Positions 9,086-16,937 of a stretch of 64,000 bases of DNA are shown one piece after another (within the stretch, counting starts at the first letter, position 1; each line of letters opens with the position of its first letter). The position numbers were made by a program, and so were the translations under genes. Below the pieces are notes generated by a model that did not search any database, was not told the origin of the DNA, and worked only from the letters and a program-made list of their open reading frames with translations. The DNA is from an uncultured Blautia sp. Lineage in GTDB: Bacteria > Bacillota > Clostridia > Lachnospirales > Lachnospiraceae. The stretch spans positions 6,464 to 70,463 of the forward strand of contig NZ_CAKRXI010000014.1 of NCBI RefSeq assembly GCF_934424005.1, given 5' to 3'.

Positions 9086-9991
9086 CTATTTTACAATACC
9101 AATCAGCTGATTGATATCCTCAACTTTCTGCTGTTCCATAAATTTCGCCAGCCCATCCACAATTTCTGTTGTTGCATATGGATTAAAGAAATTAGCAGTT
9201 CCAACTGACACTGCTGTTGCACCTGCCATGATAAATTCAAGTGCATCTTCTGCTGTTGCAATTCCACCCATGCCGATGATCGGGAGTTTTACAGCCTGCG
9301 CAACCTGATAAACCATACGCACTGCAATCGGTTTCACTGCCGGACCGGACATCCCGCCCGTCTTGTTTGCCAGAGCAAATGTTCTTCTGTAAATATCAAT
9401 TTTCATTCCGGTAAGCGTATTGATCAAAGAAAGAATATCTGCGCCGCCAGCCTCAGCCGCTCTGGCCATCTCTGTGATATCAGTCACATTCGGACTGAGC
9501 TTCATGATGATTGGCTGTCTTGCATATTTCTTTACTTCTTTTGTGATTGCTTCCAGTGCATGAGGATTCTGTCCAAATGCGATACCGCCCTCTTTTACAT
9601 TTGGGCAGGATACATTGATTTCCAGTAAGTCAACCGGTTCATCCGCCAGTCTCTCCACCACTTCACAATAATCTTCGGTACTCTTTCCACAAACATTTAC
9701 AATAATTTTTGTATCATACTGTTTCAGAAACGGAATGTCTCTCCTGCAAAAAAGATCGATTCCCGGATTCTGAAGTCCGATTGCATTCAGCATTCCACTT
9801 GCAGTCTCTGTCACTCTCGGAGTCGGGTTTCCTGGCCATGGTACATTTGCAACACCCTTAGTCACAACACCACCAAGTTTATTAAGATCTACAAATTCAC
9901 TATATTCTGCGCCGGAACCAAACGTACCGGAAGCAGTCATGACAGGATTTTTTAATTCAACTCCGGCAAGAGTTACTTTTGTATTGATCAT
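9086..9991 (-). CDS. pyrD: Dihydroorotate dehydrogenase B, catalytic subunit
   Basis: FMN enzyme oxidising dihydroorotate to orotate; class 1B enzymes use NAD+ through PyrK. Family marks include TASGTFGSGAEYSEF near residue 20, the catalytic-cysteine segment EINVSCPNVKEGG near 125, and the FMN phosphate motifs IIGMGGIATAEDALEFIMAGA. An in-frame ATG exists at 10033, but the ATG at 9991 follows TACGGAGGTGGAGTT and gives the canonical start MINTKVTLAGVELKNP. It overlaps pyrK as ATGA, indicating coupled translation of the two partner subunits. Confidence 0.96.
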   Translation of the reverse strand: MINTKVTLAGVELKNPVMTASGTFGSGAEYSEFVDLNKLGGVVTKGVANVPWPGNPTPRVTETASGMLNAIGLQNPGIDLFCRRDIPFLKQYDTKIIVNVCGKSTEDYCEVVERLADEPVDLLEINVSCPNVKEGGIAFGQNPHALEAITKEVKKYARQPIIMKLSPNVTDITEMARAAEAGGADILSLINTLTGMKIDIYRRTFALANKTGGMSGPAVKPIAVRMVYQVAQAVKLPIIGMGGIATAEDALEFIMAGATAVSVGTANFFNPYATTEIVDGLAKFMEQQKVEDINQLIGIVK

Positions 9992-10770
9992 AACTCCACC
10001 TCCGTACTCAAGAATACCGGTCCATCTTTGCAAACACGTTTGTTATGCACCAGAGAATGCGCATCAATCTCTTTTGATTTGCAGACACATCCAAGACACG
10101 CCCCGATTCCACACGCCATTCTTTCCTCCATGGAAATCCAGCATGTGATATTATTCTCTGCTGCATATTCTTTCAGTGCACGAAGCATCGGCGTTGGACC
10201 ACATGCAAAAATAACCTCTGCCTCAAGTCCCTTTTCACAAATCGCATTTAATACATTGCCTTTTGTCCCTGCGCTTCCATCTTCTGTAGCAACATAAACA
10301 TCTGCATATCTTGCAAATTCATCGTTCAGGAACAATTCATCCCTATATCCAAGAACTGCTATTTTTTCAGCTTTTAACTGTTTTGCAGTCTCAAGCATCG
10401 GTGGAATTCCGATGCCGCCACCAATCAGAAATACTTTTTTCCCTTCTGCTTCTTCCAACGGAAAACCATTTCCAAGAGGTCCCAATGCCTCAATCTTTTC
10501 TCCTGATTTCAGTCTGGAAAATCCTTCTGTTCCTGTATTCTTCCCAGTCACACGATACACCAGTCTGATTTTGCTGTCTTCTTTATCAATCTCACAGATG
10601 CTGATCGGTCTCGGAAGAAGTTTACTTCCATCTCCTGTATATAAAGAAAGGAACTGCCCCGGACGCGCATTCTGTGCCATCTGATCAGTCTGAAGCCAGA
10701 GACTGTAAATATCTCTGCCGATTTCTTCCTGACTGATAACAGTCAAAGTCTCTTTTGTTTTTGTACTCAT
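9988..10770 (-). CDS. pyrK: Dihydroorotate dehydrogenase B, electron-transfer subunit
   Basis: Carries FAD and a [2Fe-2S] cluster and passes electrons from PyrD to NAD+. Visible are the FAD segment LLPRPISICEID, the NAD-binding IGGGIGIPPMLETAKQL, and the cluster cysteines in ERMACGIGACLGCVCKSK plus NKRVCKDGPVF. The ATG at 10770 follows GGAGGAGACAG and gives a 260-residue protein; a further in-frame upstream ATG at 10812 would extend into pyrF and lacks support. It follows pyrF by 19 bases. Confidence 0.96.
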   Translation of the reverse strand: MSTKTKETLTVISQEEIGRDIYSLWLQTDQMAQNARPGQFLSLYTGDGSKLLPRPISICEIDKEDSKIRLVYRVTGKNTGTEGFSRLKSGEKIEALGPLGNGFPLEEAEGKKVFLIGGGIGIPPMLETAKQLKAEKIAVLGYRDELFLNDEFARYADVYVATEDGSAGTKGNVLNAICEKGLEAEVIFACGPTPMLRALKEYAAENNITCWISMEERMACGIGACLGCVCKSKEIDAHSLVHNKRVCKDGPVFLSTEVEL

Positions 10771-10789
10771 CTGTCTCCTCCTGCCCTCA

Positions 10790-11716
10790 TTAGCGATTCT
10801 TAAGGGCTCCACTGATATCTTCGATCATCACTTCCACTGCCTTACGAGACGCATCTGCATAATTCAGTTCTCCAAATTCCGCATATGCTTCCTGTTTGTA
10901 TGCTGCAATGATTCCTCTGGATGAGTTTACAATCGCACCAAGACCATCTTCATTGAAGAAATGCACCAGATCAGAGCCTTTTCCACCCTGTGCACCATAT
11001 CCAGGTACCAGGATAAATGTTTTTGGCATAAGCTTACGAAGTACTTTTCCCATTTCCGGATAAGTTGCACCAACTACAGCTCCGATATAGCTATATTCTT
11101 TGCCCATATGATCTGCGCCCCACTCGGCAACTTTCTCTCCGACCCATTCATACAGTGGACGTCCGTCAATGATACGATCCTGGAATTCACCGCTGGAAGG
11201 ATTGGATGTCTTTACAAGAATAAACAAACCTTTATTTTCTTCTTTGCAGACTTCGATAAACGGCTTTACTCCATCTGAACCCAGATATGGATTAACTGTT
11301 GCAAAATCCTCATCAAATCCTGCATATTTCTTGGATCCTACCTGAACATGTCCCAGATGTCCAACTGCATACGCTGCCGATGTGGATCCGATGTCTCCAC
11401 GCTTGATATCACCAATGACTACAAGATCTTTTGATTTACAGTAATCAACTGTCTTTTTGTATGCCTGCAGTCCCGGAATGCCAAACTGCTCATACATTGC
11501 AATCTGTGGTTTTACTGCAGGAATCAGGTCATATGTTGCATCTACGATTCCTTTATTGAACTGCCAGATTGCTTCTGCTGCACCTTCCAGAGTCTCTCCA
11601 AATTCTGCAAAGGCATTTTCCTGGATATGTTTCGGTATGTAATTCAGCATCGGATCCAGACCTACAACGATCGGTGCATTGGTTTTGCGGATTTTTTCAA
11701 TAAGCTTGTTGATCAT
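10790..11716 (-). CDS. pyrF: Orotidine-5'-phosphate decarboxylase, type 2
   Basis: Decarboxylates OMP to UMP. The 308 residues fit the longer type 2 group. It begins with NAPIVVGLDPMLNYIP, has the catalytic Lys/Asp segment VIGDIKRGDIGSTSAAYAVGHLG near residue 98 and a C-terminal phosphate-binding NSSRGIIAAYK. It is the first gene of pyrF-pyrK-pyrD, diverging from the cold-shock gene. I saw no PyrR-binding attenuator in the leader. Confidence 0.95.
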   Translation of the reverse strand: MINKLIEKIRKTNAPIVVGLDPMLNYIPKHIQENAFAEFGETLEGAAEAIWQFNKGIVDATYDLIPAVKPQIAMYEQFGIPGLQAYKKTVDYCKSKDLVVIGDIKRGDIGSTSAAYAVGHLGHVQVGSKKYAGFDEDFATVNPYLGSDGVKPFIEVCKEENKGLFILVKTSNPSSGEFQDRIIDGRPLYEWVGEKVAEWGADHMGKEYSYIGAVVGATYPEMGKVLRKLMPKTFILVPGYGAQGGKGSDLVHFFNEDGLGAIVNSSRGIIAAYKQEAYAEFGELNYADASRKAVEVMIEDISGALKNR

Positions 11717-11822
11717 AACTGCTTCCTCCTGGAATTTATATTCTTCATATTTCTTCTATACATTATCACTAATATCATACACGAAACAAACGATTTAATA
11801 AAGTGTTTTTTACATATTCACC

Positions 11823-11851
11823 TTGACATTTTTAGAAGTGGGAGATATAAT
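11823..11851 (+). promoter_or_regulatory. Perfect-consensus promoter of the cold-shock gene
   Basis: TTGACA at 11823-11828, a 17-base spacer, then TATAAT at 11846-11851. This is an exact match to the housekeeping consensus. The transcript should start near 11858, giving a leader of about 134 bases. Confidence 0.9.
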
Positions 11852-11881
11852 TCTACTCATAGACGAAGAGAACCTTAATAT

Positions 11882-11947
11882 AAAATCACTAGTTTTTAGA
11901 GATTATATATTACCTACGATATAGTCTCTAAAATCTGGTGATTTTTT
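11882..11947 (+). promoter_or_regulatory. Long AU-rich hairpin ending in a U-tract in the csp leader
   Basis: AAAATCACTAG pairs with CTGGTGATTTT and TTTTAGAGA pairs with TCTCTAAAA: 20 pairs with one T-T mismatch around a 22-base loop. The stem runs directly into TTTTTT. It sits between the csp promoter and the csp start, so it can act only on the csp transcript: either a leader attenuator or a temperature-sensing fold. Confidence 0.65.
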
Positions 11948-11991
11948 CGTCAGATGGACATTTAACTTTTTATTTTTATGGAGGTAACATC

Positions 11992-12192
11992 ATGAACAAG
12001 GGAACTGTAAAATGGTTCAACGCAGAAAAAGGCTATGGCTTTATCACAGGAGAGGACGGCGCTGACGTATTCGTTCATTTTTCTGCAATCAATGGTGAAG
12101 GATTCAAATCACTGGATGAAGGACAGGCTGTAACTTATGATTTAACAGAAGGCGCTCGCGGAATGCAGGCTGCTAACGTTACAAAATTATAA
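11992..12192 (+). CDS. Cold-shock protein, CspA family
   Basis: A 66-residue single-stranded nucleic acid chaperone of the CSD fold. RNA-binding motifs RNP1 (KGYGFITGE) and RNP2 (DVFVHFSAI) are both intact, with the usual start [16 protein letters not shown]. An upstream in-frame ATG at 11938 is inside the leader; the ATG at 11992 follows TATGGAGGTAACATC and is correct. Behind a perfect promoter and a structured leader, the gene is likely highly expressed and controlled after initiation. Confidence 0.97.
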   Translation: MNKGTVKWFNAEKGYGFITGEDGADVFVHFSAINGEGFKSLDEGQAVTYDLTEGARGMQAANVTKL

Positions 12193-12204
12193 TTCTGATA
12201 CTTC

Positions 12205-12221
12205 AAGGTTGTAACAACCTT
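12205..12221 (+). other. Small hairpin in the csp 3' untranslated region
   Basis: AAGGTTG and CAACCTT flank a TAA loop, 13 bases past the csp stop codon and before the terminator. It may protect the mRNA 3' end. Confidence 0.4.
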
Positions 12222-12235
12222 TCAAACCATTAAAT

Positions 12236-12267
12236 AAAAACCCCCGGTTTTCACCGGGGTTTTTTAT
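12236..12267. terminator. Bidirectional terminator between csp and a convergent small gene
   Basis: CCCCGG and CCGGGG surround TTTTCA, with AAAAA on one side and TTTTTT on the other. It can stop the csp transcript on the plus strand and the 83-residue gene on the minus strand. Confidence 0.93.
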
Positions 12268-12283
12268 TATCTCATTTTCATTT

Positions 12284-12535
12284 TTACTGTGCATCAGACG
12301 AAAGATCTGAAACATAATTATCAATTGCAGAAGTATCCATTACTGTCTCTGTAACAACAGACTCCTGTTTTGCCTCGATCTTTGTATACGCGGAAAATCC
12401 AATCCACGCAACCATTGCCACACAGATTGCAATCCATGCAAGAATTTCCAGTTTGTCAATCAGTTTTTCTTTTCTGGATGCTTTTGAACGGCCTGCTTTG
12501 CCCGCCTTATAGCTGTCTACTTTTTTCTGACTCAT
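12284..12535 (-). CDS. Small single-pass membrane protein, unknown function
   Basis: 83 residues: a basic Lys/Arg/Ser-rich head (MSQKKVDSYKAGKAGRSK), one strong membrane helix near residues 31-50 (LAWIAICVAMVAWIGFSAY), and an acidic, Thr/Ser-rich tail. The positive-inside rule puts the head in the cytoplasm and the tail outside. It follows the DegV gene by about 73 bases and precedes a strong terminator. No known domain is recognised. Confidence 0.75.
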   Translation of the reverse strand: MSQKKVDSYKAGKAGRSKASRKEKLIDKLEILAWIAICVAMVAWIGFSAYTKIEAKQESVVTETVMDTSAIDNYVSDLSSDAQ

Positions 12536-12608
12536 TCCAAGAATCTCCTTTATTGTATAAGCTTAAACTTTTGTTATTATATCACACTCTCACACAAAAG
12601 GGAAGGGC

Positions 12609-13448
12609 TTATACAGCTACAATCACACCGCCATCATTCGCGTACATGCTGCTTACTCCCGCAGTATCCAAAATAATGATATGTTTTACAGGCATTCTCT
12701 CTTCCAGTGCATTCTTCAGAAGCACTGCTCTCTCCCTGCAGTTGCAGTGAGAAATTGCAAGGATTTTATTTTCACTGTCTTCTGTTTTGTCTACAATGTT
12801 CTGGGCCATTTTTACAAGGGCTTTGTTCATGCCTCTTGCCTGATCCAGCTGGCAGATTGCTCCTTCATCTGTAGAGCCCATGACAGGTTTGATTTTTAAT
12901 GCGCTTGCCACAAGAGCTTTTACCTTGCTGAGTCTTCCATTTTTACGAAGCGTTTCCAGATTATCCAGGACAAAAAACGTGTGCTGGTCGGCAATATATG
13001 CTTCTACTGTCTCAATTACTTTCTCAAACGAATATCCAGCTTCTTCACATTCCTGTATTTTCATTGCAACCAGGGACTGTCCGACAGATGCTGATTTCGA
13101 ATTAAACACATAAATCTGCTTACCAGGATTTTCTTCCTGCAAAAGACTTTTTCCCAGAACAGCACTGTTATACGAGCCACTCAGTTCTGCTGAAAGTGTA
13201 ACTGCATATACGTGATCCGCATCACAGTCAAACGCTCTCATATAACGTTCCGGTGACGGACATGCCGATTTCGGGCATTCCGGGCATTCAGCTACTTTTT
13301 TTAAAAAAGAAGCCTGGTCAAAAGTTTCATCATCTATAATATTCTCACCACCAACGCTCAAAGTCAGTGCTACCGACTCAAAGCGAGGATTTTTTTTCCA
13401 CTCATCCAATAATTCCCCACAACTATCTATGACAATTTTATAGCTCAA
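12609..13448 (-). CDS. DegV-family fatty-acid-binding protein
   Basis: 279 residues of the EDD/DegV fold, whose members bind fatty acids and act as FakB partners of the FakA kinase. Recognisable are KIVIDSCGELLD at the start, CPSPERYMRAF, the lipid-contacting VTLSAELSGSYNSAVLG near residue 83, and FFVLDNLETLRKNGRLSKVKALVASALKIKP, the family core. No fakA is visible nearby, so the link to fatty acid activation is from family knowledge only. Confidence 0.92.
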   Translation of the reverse strand: MSYKIVIDSCGELLDEWKKNPRFESVALTLSVGGENIIDDETFDQASFLKKVAECPECPKSACPSPERYMRAFDCDADHVYAVTLSAELSGSYNSAVLGKSLLQEENPGKQIYVFNSKSASVGQSLVAMKIQECEEAGYSFEKVIETVEAYIADQHTFFVLDNLETLRKNGRLSKVKALVASALKIKPVMGSTDEGAICQLDQARGMNKALVKMAQNIVDKTEDSENKILAISHCNCRERAVLLKNALEERMPVKHIIILDTAGVSSMYANDGGVIVAV

Positions 13449-13523
13449 TTATATCGTCCTCTTTTCCATAATATGTAGTATCGAATACCACATCTATATT
13501 ACCATATAGCTACATATTTGAAA

Positions 13524-13543
13524 AGACTTTTTCGAAAAACTCT
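13524..13543. repeat. Inverted repeat between degV and the divergent gene
   Basis: AGA-C-TTTTTCGAAAAA-C-TCT is a nearly perfect palindrome in the divergent intergenic region. It could be an operator for either gene, but it is A/T-rich and could be chance. Confidence 0.3.
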
Positions 13544-13602
13544 ATTCTTTTTTTTGATTCTGTTTTATAATGGAAACTACACTAAATTATGGGAGTTCAA
13601 AA

Positions 13603-14106
13603 ATGCTTGCACTTAAAATCAACGATGTCAAAAACTTTATGAATCAGTTACTGATTGGAGATACCTTCGATTCTTTTTCTCTCGTAGAAGCATCCATTAC
13701 TACTTTCAGCAACTTCACGATTGACGGAAAAATCCACAAAGATTTTTTTGACACAGATACCGTGCAAAATATGAATTTTAACGATTCAGATTACTGTCCA
13801 TGGAAAGAGCTGAAATCTTACTGTTTTTCAATCATACGCGGCAAATTACTGCCAATTCAGTTTCGAATCGTTTTTCAACTGTCCCCAGCTCAGTATTCAC
13901 TATTATTTGCAGATTCTTCTTTTCAGATTTCTACTGATCAGATTCGCGGATTAAATTTAAACATTCAATATAAAAACAATGAATTATTCTGTACAACAGG
14001 AATTTCTTCCGATACATTTCTTCTGGACAGAAAGCCTGAAATCACATGGGATTCTGCAGTTCCGAAATTTTTCCAAAAACATCAACTGGATTTTGACAGG
14101 CTGTAA
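13603..14106 (+). CDS. DUF5721-type protein of unknown function
   Basis: About 167 residues beginning MLALKINDVKNFMNQLLIGDTFDSF. This resembles the uncharacterised DUF5721 family found in Lachnospiraceae, which I recognise by pattern only. No signal peptide, membrane helix or catalytic motif is visible; a cytoplasmic protein is likely. An ATG at 13570 is in frame, but the ATG at 13603 follows GGGAG at the right distance. Its last 65 bases overlap the end of the convergent Spo0A-like gene. Confidence 0.75.
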   Translation: MLALKINDVKNFMNQLLIGDTFDSFSLVEASITTFSNFTIDGKIHKDFFDTDTVQNMNFNDSDYCPWKELKSYCFSIIRGKLLPIQFRIVFQLSPAQYSLLFADSSFQISTDQIRGLNLNIQYKNNELFCTTGISSDTFLLDRKPEITWDSAVPKFFQKHQLDFDRL

Positions 14107-14467
14107 GGTTCTTTTTTTCTTCCACAATTGCATTTTCTGCATCCAGTTCTGTCTGGATGAGATAATATGCCAGCATATCTACGAACTCACTGTTTGTAGG
14201 TCTGTAGCGAAGAGGATAGCCTGCGATCCGATCCATCGTTTCTTTATTAGCTGTCCAACATACATTAATAACCGTCCGAATATCATGTTCAATATTAACT
14301 GGTGTTGATTTGAATTTTTTTGCCAGATATGGATAGATGTCCTTCGTGATCTTGATTGGATAATCCTGAAGTTCCATCGACATCATTACTGCTTCGGCAA
14401 CATAATAATATCCTTTATATTTTGAGGTCATTCCCAGCTGTCTGATTAATCGATATACTTTTCTCAT
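14042..14467 (-). CDS. Stand-alone Spo0A C-terminal DNA-binding domain protein
   Basis: 141 residues that are almost only the Spo0A effector domain: LIRQLGMTSKYKGYYYVAEAVMMSM at the start, KITKDIYPYLAKKFKSTPVNIEHDIRTVINVCW in the middle (helix-turn-helix region), and RPTNSEFVDMLAYYL near the end. Spo0A itself carries a phosphoacceptor receiver domain in front of this module; here none is encoded. The ATG at 14467 follows GGAGGGAGAGCAC; frame upstream to 14542 lacks receiver features. It is therefore a probable phosphorylation-independent DNA-binding regulator of 0A-like sites. The 3' end overlaps the convergent gene by 65 bases. Confidence 0.88.
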   Translation of the reverse strand: MRKVYRLIRQLGMTSKYKGYYYVAEAVMMSMELQDYPIKITKDIYPYLAKKFKSTPVNIEHDIRTVINVCWTANKETMDRIAGYPLRYRPTNSEFVDMLAYYLIQTELDAENAIVEEKKNLTACQNPVDVFGKISELQNPM

Positions 14468-14670
14468 GTGCTCTCCCTCCGCCTTTTCCTGTTTTGTCAT
14501 TATTATACGACAATTTTTTCTTATTTTTCTTTTCCATACCAAACTCGTGGTTCTTCGAAAAAAAACGACATTTTGAGAGTCACATTATTCATGTTATAAC
14601 TACAAAATCATACATTCGCCATACAATTTCAGCATATAGAATTTATTGTTTTTTGTCAATAAAATATTAA

Positions 14671-14716
14671 AAAATCCCGAATTCTTTCCACATAAAAGAA
14701 AATATTCGGGATTCTT
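14671..14716 (-). terminator. Terminator after htpG
   Basis: AATCCCGAAT pairs with ATTCGGGATT across a loop with further pairing; on the minus strand the stem is followed by a T/A-rich run. It lies 27 bases past the htpG stop. Confidence 0.85.
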
Positions 14717-14742
14717 TTTATATTGTCTTTAAATTTTTGCTT

Positions 14743-16815
14743 TTATTTTGTAAGAAGCATCAGAATTTCATTACTTCTCTGCACAAATTTAGTCATTTCA
14801 TCTGGTGATAACTGTTTATGACTCAGCATTGCAAGATCATATAACTGCTGGCAGATTACTGCTGCATGTTCAGACTCCTGATTTTCCGCAAGGTATTTTA
14901 CCAGAGGATGACTCACATTCAGCACCAGAGTTTCCTGACCGCCAAACATTCCAGGATCCATTCCATACATATTGTACATCTTCATCATATCCTGCATACG
15001 ACGACTTTCCTCCGAAAGTGTCATCATTGCTGCAACAGATTCATTCTTCAGATTCTCTACCTTAACTTCCAGTTTCTCCATATTCAGATTCTTACGGAAT
15101 AATTCTGTCAGAGTTTTTGCAGTATTTTCATCTGCTGCGCCTTCACCCTTCAGTTCTTCTGTCACATCTGCATCAATTCTCTTGAACTGAATTGTCTGAT
15201 CTTTCTGTTCCAGGTGAGAGATAAAAGTTGTATCAATATTGTGAGAAAGAATAACTGCATTTTTTCCTGCTTCTCTGAACATATTGATGTACTGGCTCTG
15301 CTGTACCGGATCTGTCACATAGAAAATTGTGGTTTTATCCGGTTCTTTGTTTTCAGCCTCATCTTTATTTTCAGAGTTTTCTTTTTTCTCTGTATCTTCT
15401 GCCTTCTCTGCTGTATCTTCTTTCTTATTCTGCTCTATGCAGTCTTTCAATGTCAGATATTTGCCATCAATATCTTTGAAAAGAATATAGTCATGAAGTT
15501 TTTCTGCAAATTTGCTGTCCTTGATACAGCCAAATTTAATAAATGGACTGATATCATCCCAGTATTTCTCGTATGATTCACGGTCTGTCTTGCACATTCC
15601 TGTCAGTTTGTCTGCAACTTTCTTGGAGATATACTCAGAAATCTTCTGTACAAATCCGTCGTTCTGCAGTGCACTTCTGGATACATTCAGCGGCAGATCC
15701 GGACAATCGATCACACCTTTGAGAAGCAGCAGGAATTCCGGAATAACTTCTTTAATATTATCCGCAATAAATACCTGGTTATTGTATAATTTAATTGTTC
15801 CCTCAATAGAATCATATTCTGTATTGATCTTCGGGAAATACAAAATTCCTTTCAGGTTAAATGGGTAGTCCATATTCAGATGGATCCAGAACAGCGGCTC
15901 TTTATAATCCATAAATACCTTACGGTAAAATTCTTTATAATCTTCATCCGTGCATTCATTCGGATGTTTCATCCACAGTGGATTCGGATCACTTAAAGAA
16001 ACCGGACGTTTATTGATCTTAACTCGTTCTCTTGCAGGAGATACCTCAACAACTTCCTTTTCGCCTTTATCATTCTCTTTTTCTTCTGTCTTTGCATCTT
16101 CATGGATATGTTCAACTACAACATCATCATCTTTCAGATCCGCTTCATCGATAGTCTCATATTCCTGCTCTGCATTTGCTTTGGAAAGATAAATATTTAC
16201 CGGCATGAACGAACAATATTTCTCAATAATTTCACGCATACGGTATTCATTACAGAATTCCAGACTTTCGTCATTCAGGAACAGCGTGATTTCTGTACCA
16301 ACAGTCGTTTTATCACCATCCTGCATATCATACTCTGTACCGCCATCGCATGTCCAGTGTACTGCTGTTGCGCCTTCTTTAAAAGAAAGGGTATCAATAT
16401 GAACTTCATCTGCTACCATAAATGCAGAATAGAAGCCCAAACCAAAATGACCGATCATCTGGTCATCAGTTGTTTTGTCTTTATACTTCTCCAGAAATTC
16501 TGTTGCACCGGAAAATGCAATCTGTGTAATATATTCTTCTACTTCATCAGCAGTCATACCAATACCATTATCGATAAATTTCAACGTCTTCGCTTCAGAA
16601 TCAACAACTACCTGAACTGCCGGTTTATAGCTATCCGGAAAAGAATATTCTCCCATCACTTCCAGTTTCTTTAATTTTGTAATGGCATCACAACCATTAG
16701 ATACCAGTTCTCGAACAAAAATATCATGGTCAGAATACAGCCATTTCTTTATGATAGGAAAAATGTTTTCACTGTTAATTGATAAATTTCCGTGCTTTTC
16801 AGCCATATTATCCAC
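14743..16815 (-). CDS. htpG: Chaperone HtpG (Hsp90)
   Basis: ATP-dependent cytosolic chaperone. The N-terminal ATPase shows VRELVSNGCDAITKLKKL near residue 34, DNGIGMTADEVEEY near 82 and IGHFGLGFYSAFMVADEV near 120. The middle domain contains KHPNECTDEDYKEFYRK and LPLNVSRSALQND. At 690 residues it is longer than the E. coli protein (624); two highly charged Glu/Lys insertions (near residues 230-265 and 465-495) account for the difference. It is a single-gene transcript with its own promoter at 16847-16875 and a perfect CIRCE element just upstream, so HrcA control is expected. Confidence 0.97.
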   Translation of the reverse strand: MDNMAEKHGNLSINSENIFPIIKKWLYSDHDIFVRELVSNGCDAITKLKKLEVMGEYSFPDSYKPAVQVVVDSEAKTLKFIDNGIGMTADEVEEYITQIAFSGATEFLEKYKDKTTDDQMIGHFGLGFYSAFMVADEVHIDTLSFKEGATAVHWTCDGGTEYDMQDGDKTTVGTEITLFLNDESLEFCNEYRMREIIEKYCSFMPVNIYLSKANAEQEYETIDEADLKDDDVVVEHIHEDAKTEEKENDKGEKEVVEVSPARERVKINKRPVSLSDPNPLWMKHPNECTDEDYKEFYRKVFMDYKEPLFWIHLNMDYPFNLKGILYFPKINTEYDSIEGTIKLYNNQVFIADNIKEVIPEFLLLLKGVIDCPDLPLNVSRSALQNDGFVQKISEYISKKVADKLTGMCKTDRESYEKYWDDISPFIKFGCIKDSKFAEKLHDYILFKDIDGKYLTLKDCIEQNKKEDTAEKAEDTEKKENSENKDEAENKEPDKTTIFYVTDPVQQSQYINMFREAGKNAVILSHNIDTTFISHLEQKDQTIQFKRIDADVTEELKGEGAADENTAKTLTELFRKNLNMEKLEVKVENLKNESVAAMMTLSEESRRMQDMMKMYNMYGMDPGMFGGQETLVLNVSHPLVKYLAENQESEHAAVICQQLYDLAMLSHKQLSPDEMTKFVQRSNEILMLLTK

Positions 16816-16846
16816 ACTCCTTAGATTCTTTTTTTCGTTTTTCTAT

Positions 16847-16875
16847 ATACTAATCCCCTTTTTTCCAAAAGTCAA
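16847..16875 (-). promoter_or_regulatory. Promoter of htpG
   Basis: Minus strand TTGACT (16875-16870), 17-base spacer, TAGTAT (16852-16847), about 31 bases before the htpG start. Confidence 0.85.
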
Positions 16876-16882
16876 GAAAAAA

Positions 16883-16909
16883 TTAGCACTCATTTTAAAT
16901 GAGTGCTAA
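16883..16909. promoter_or_regulatory. Perfect CIRCE operator (HrcA site)
   Basis: TTAGCACTC, nine bases (ATTTTAAAT), GAGTGCTAA. This is the exact consensus bound by the heat-shock repressor HrcA. It sits seven bases upstream of the htpG -35 box. Confidence 0.96.
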
Positions 16910-16937
16910 CAAAACTTTTATCGTTTTTCATTTCTTT

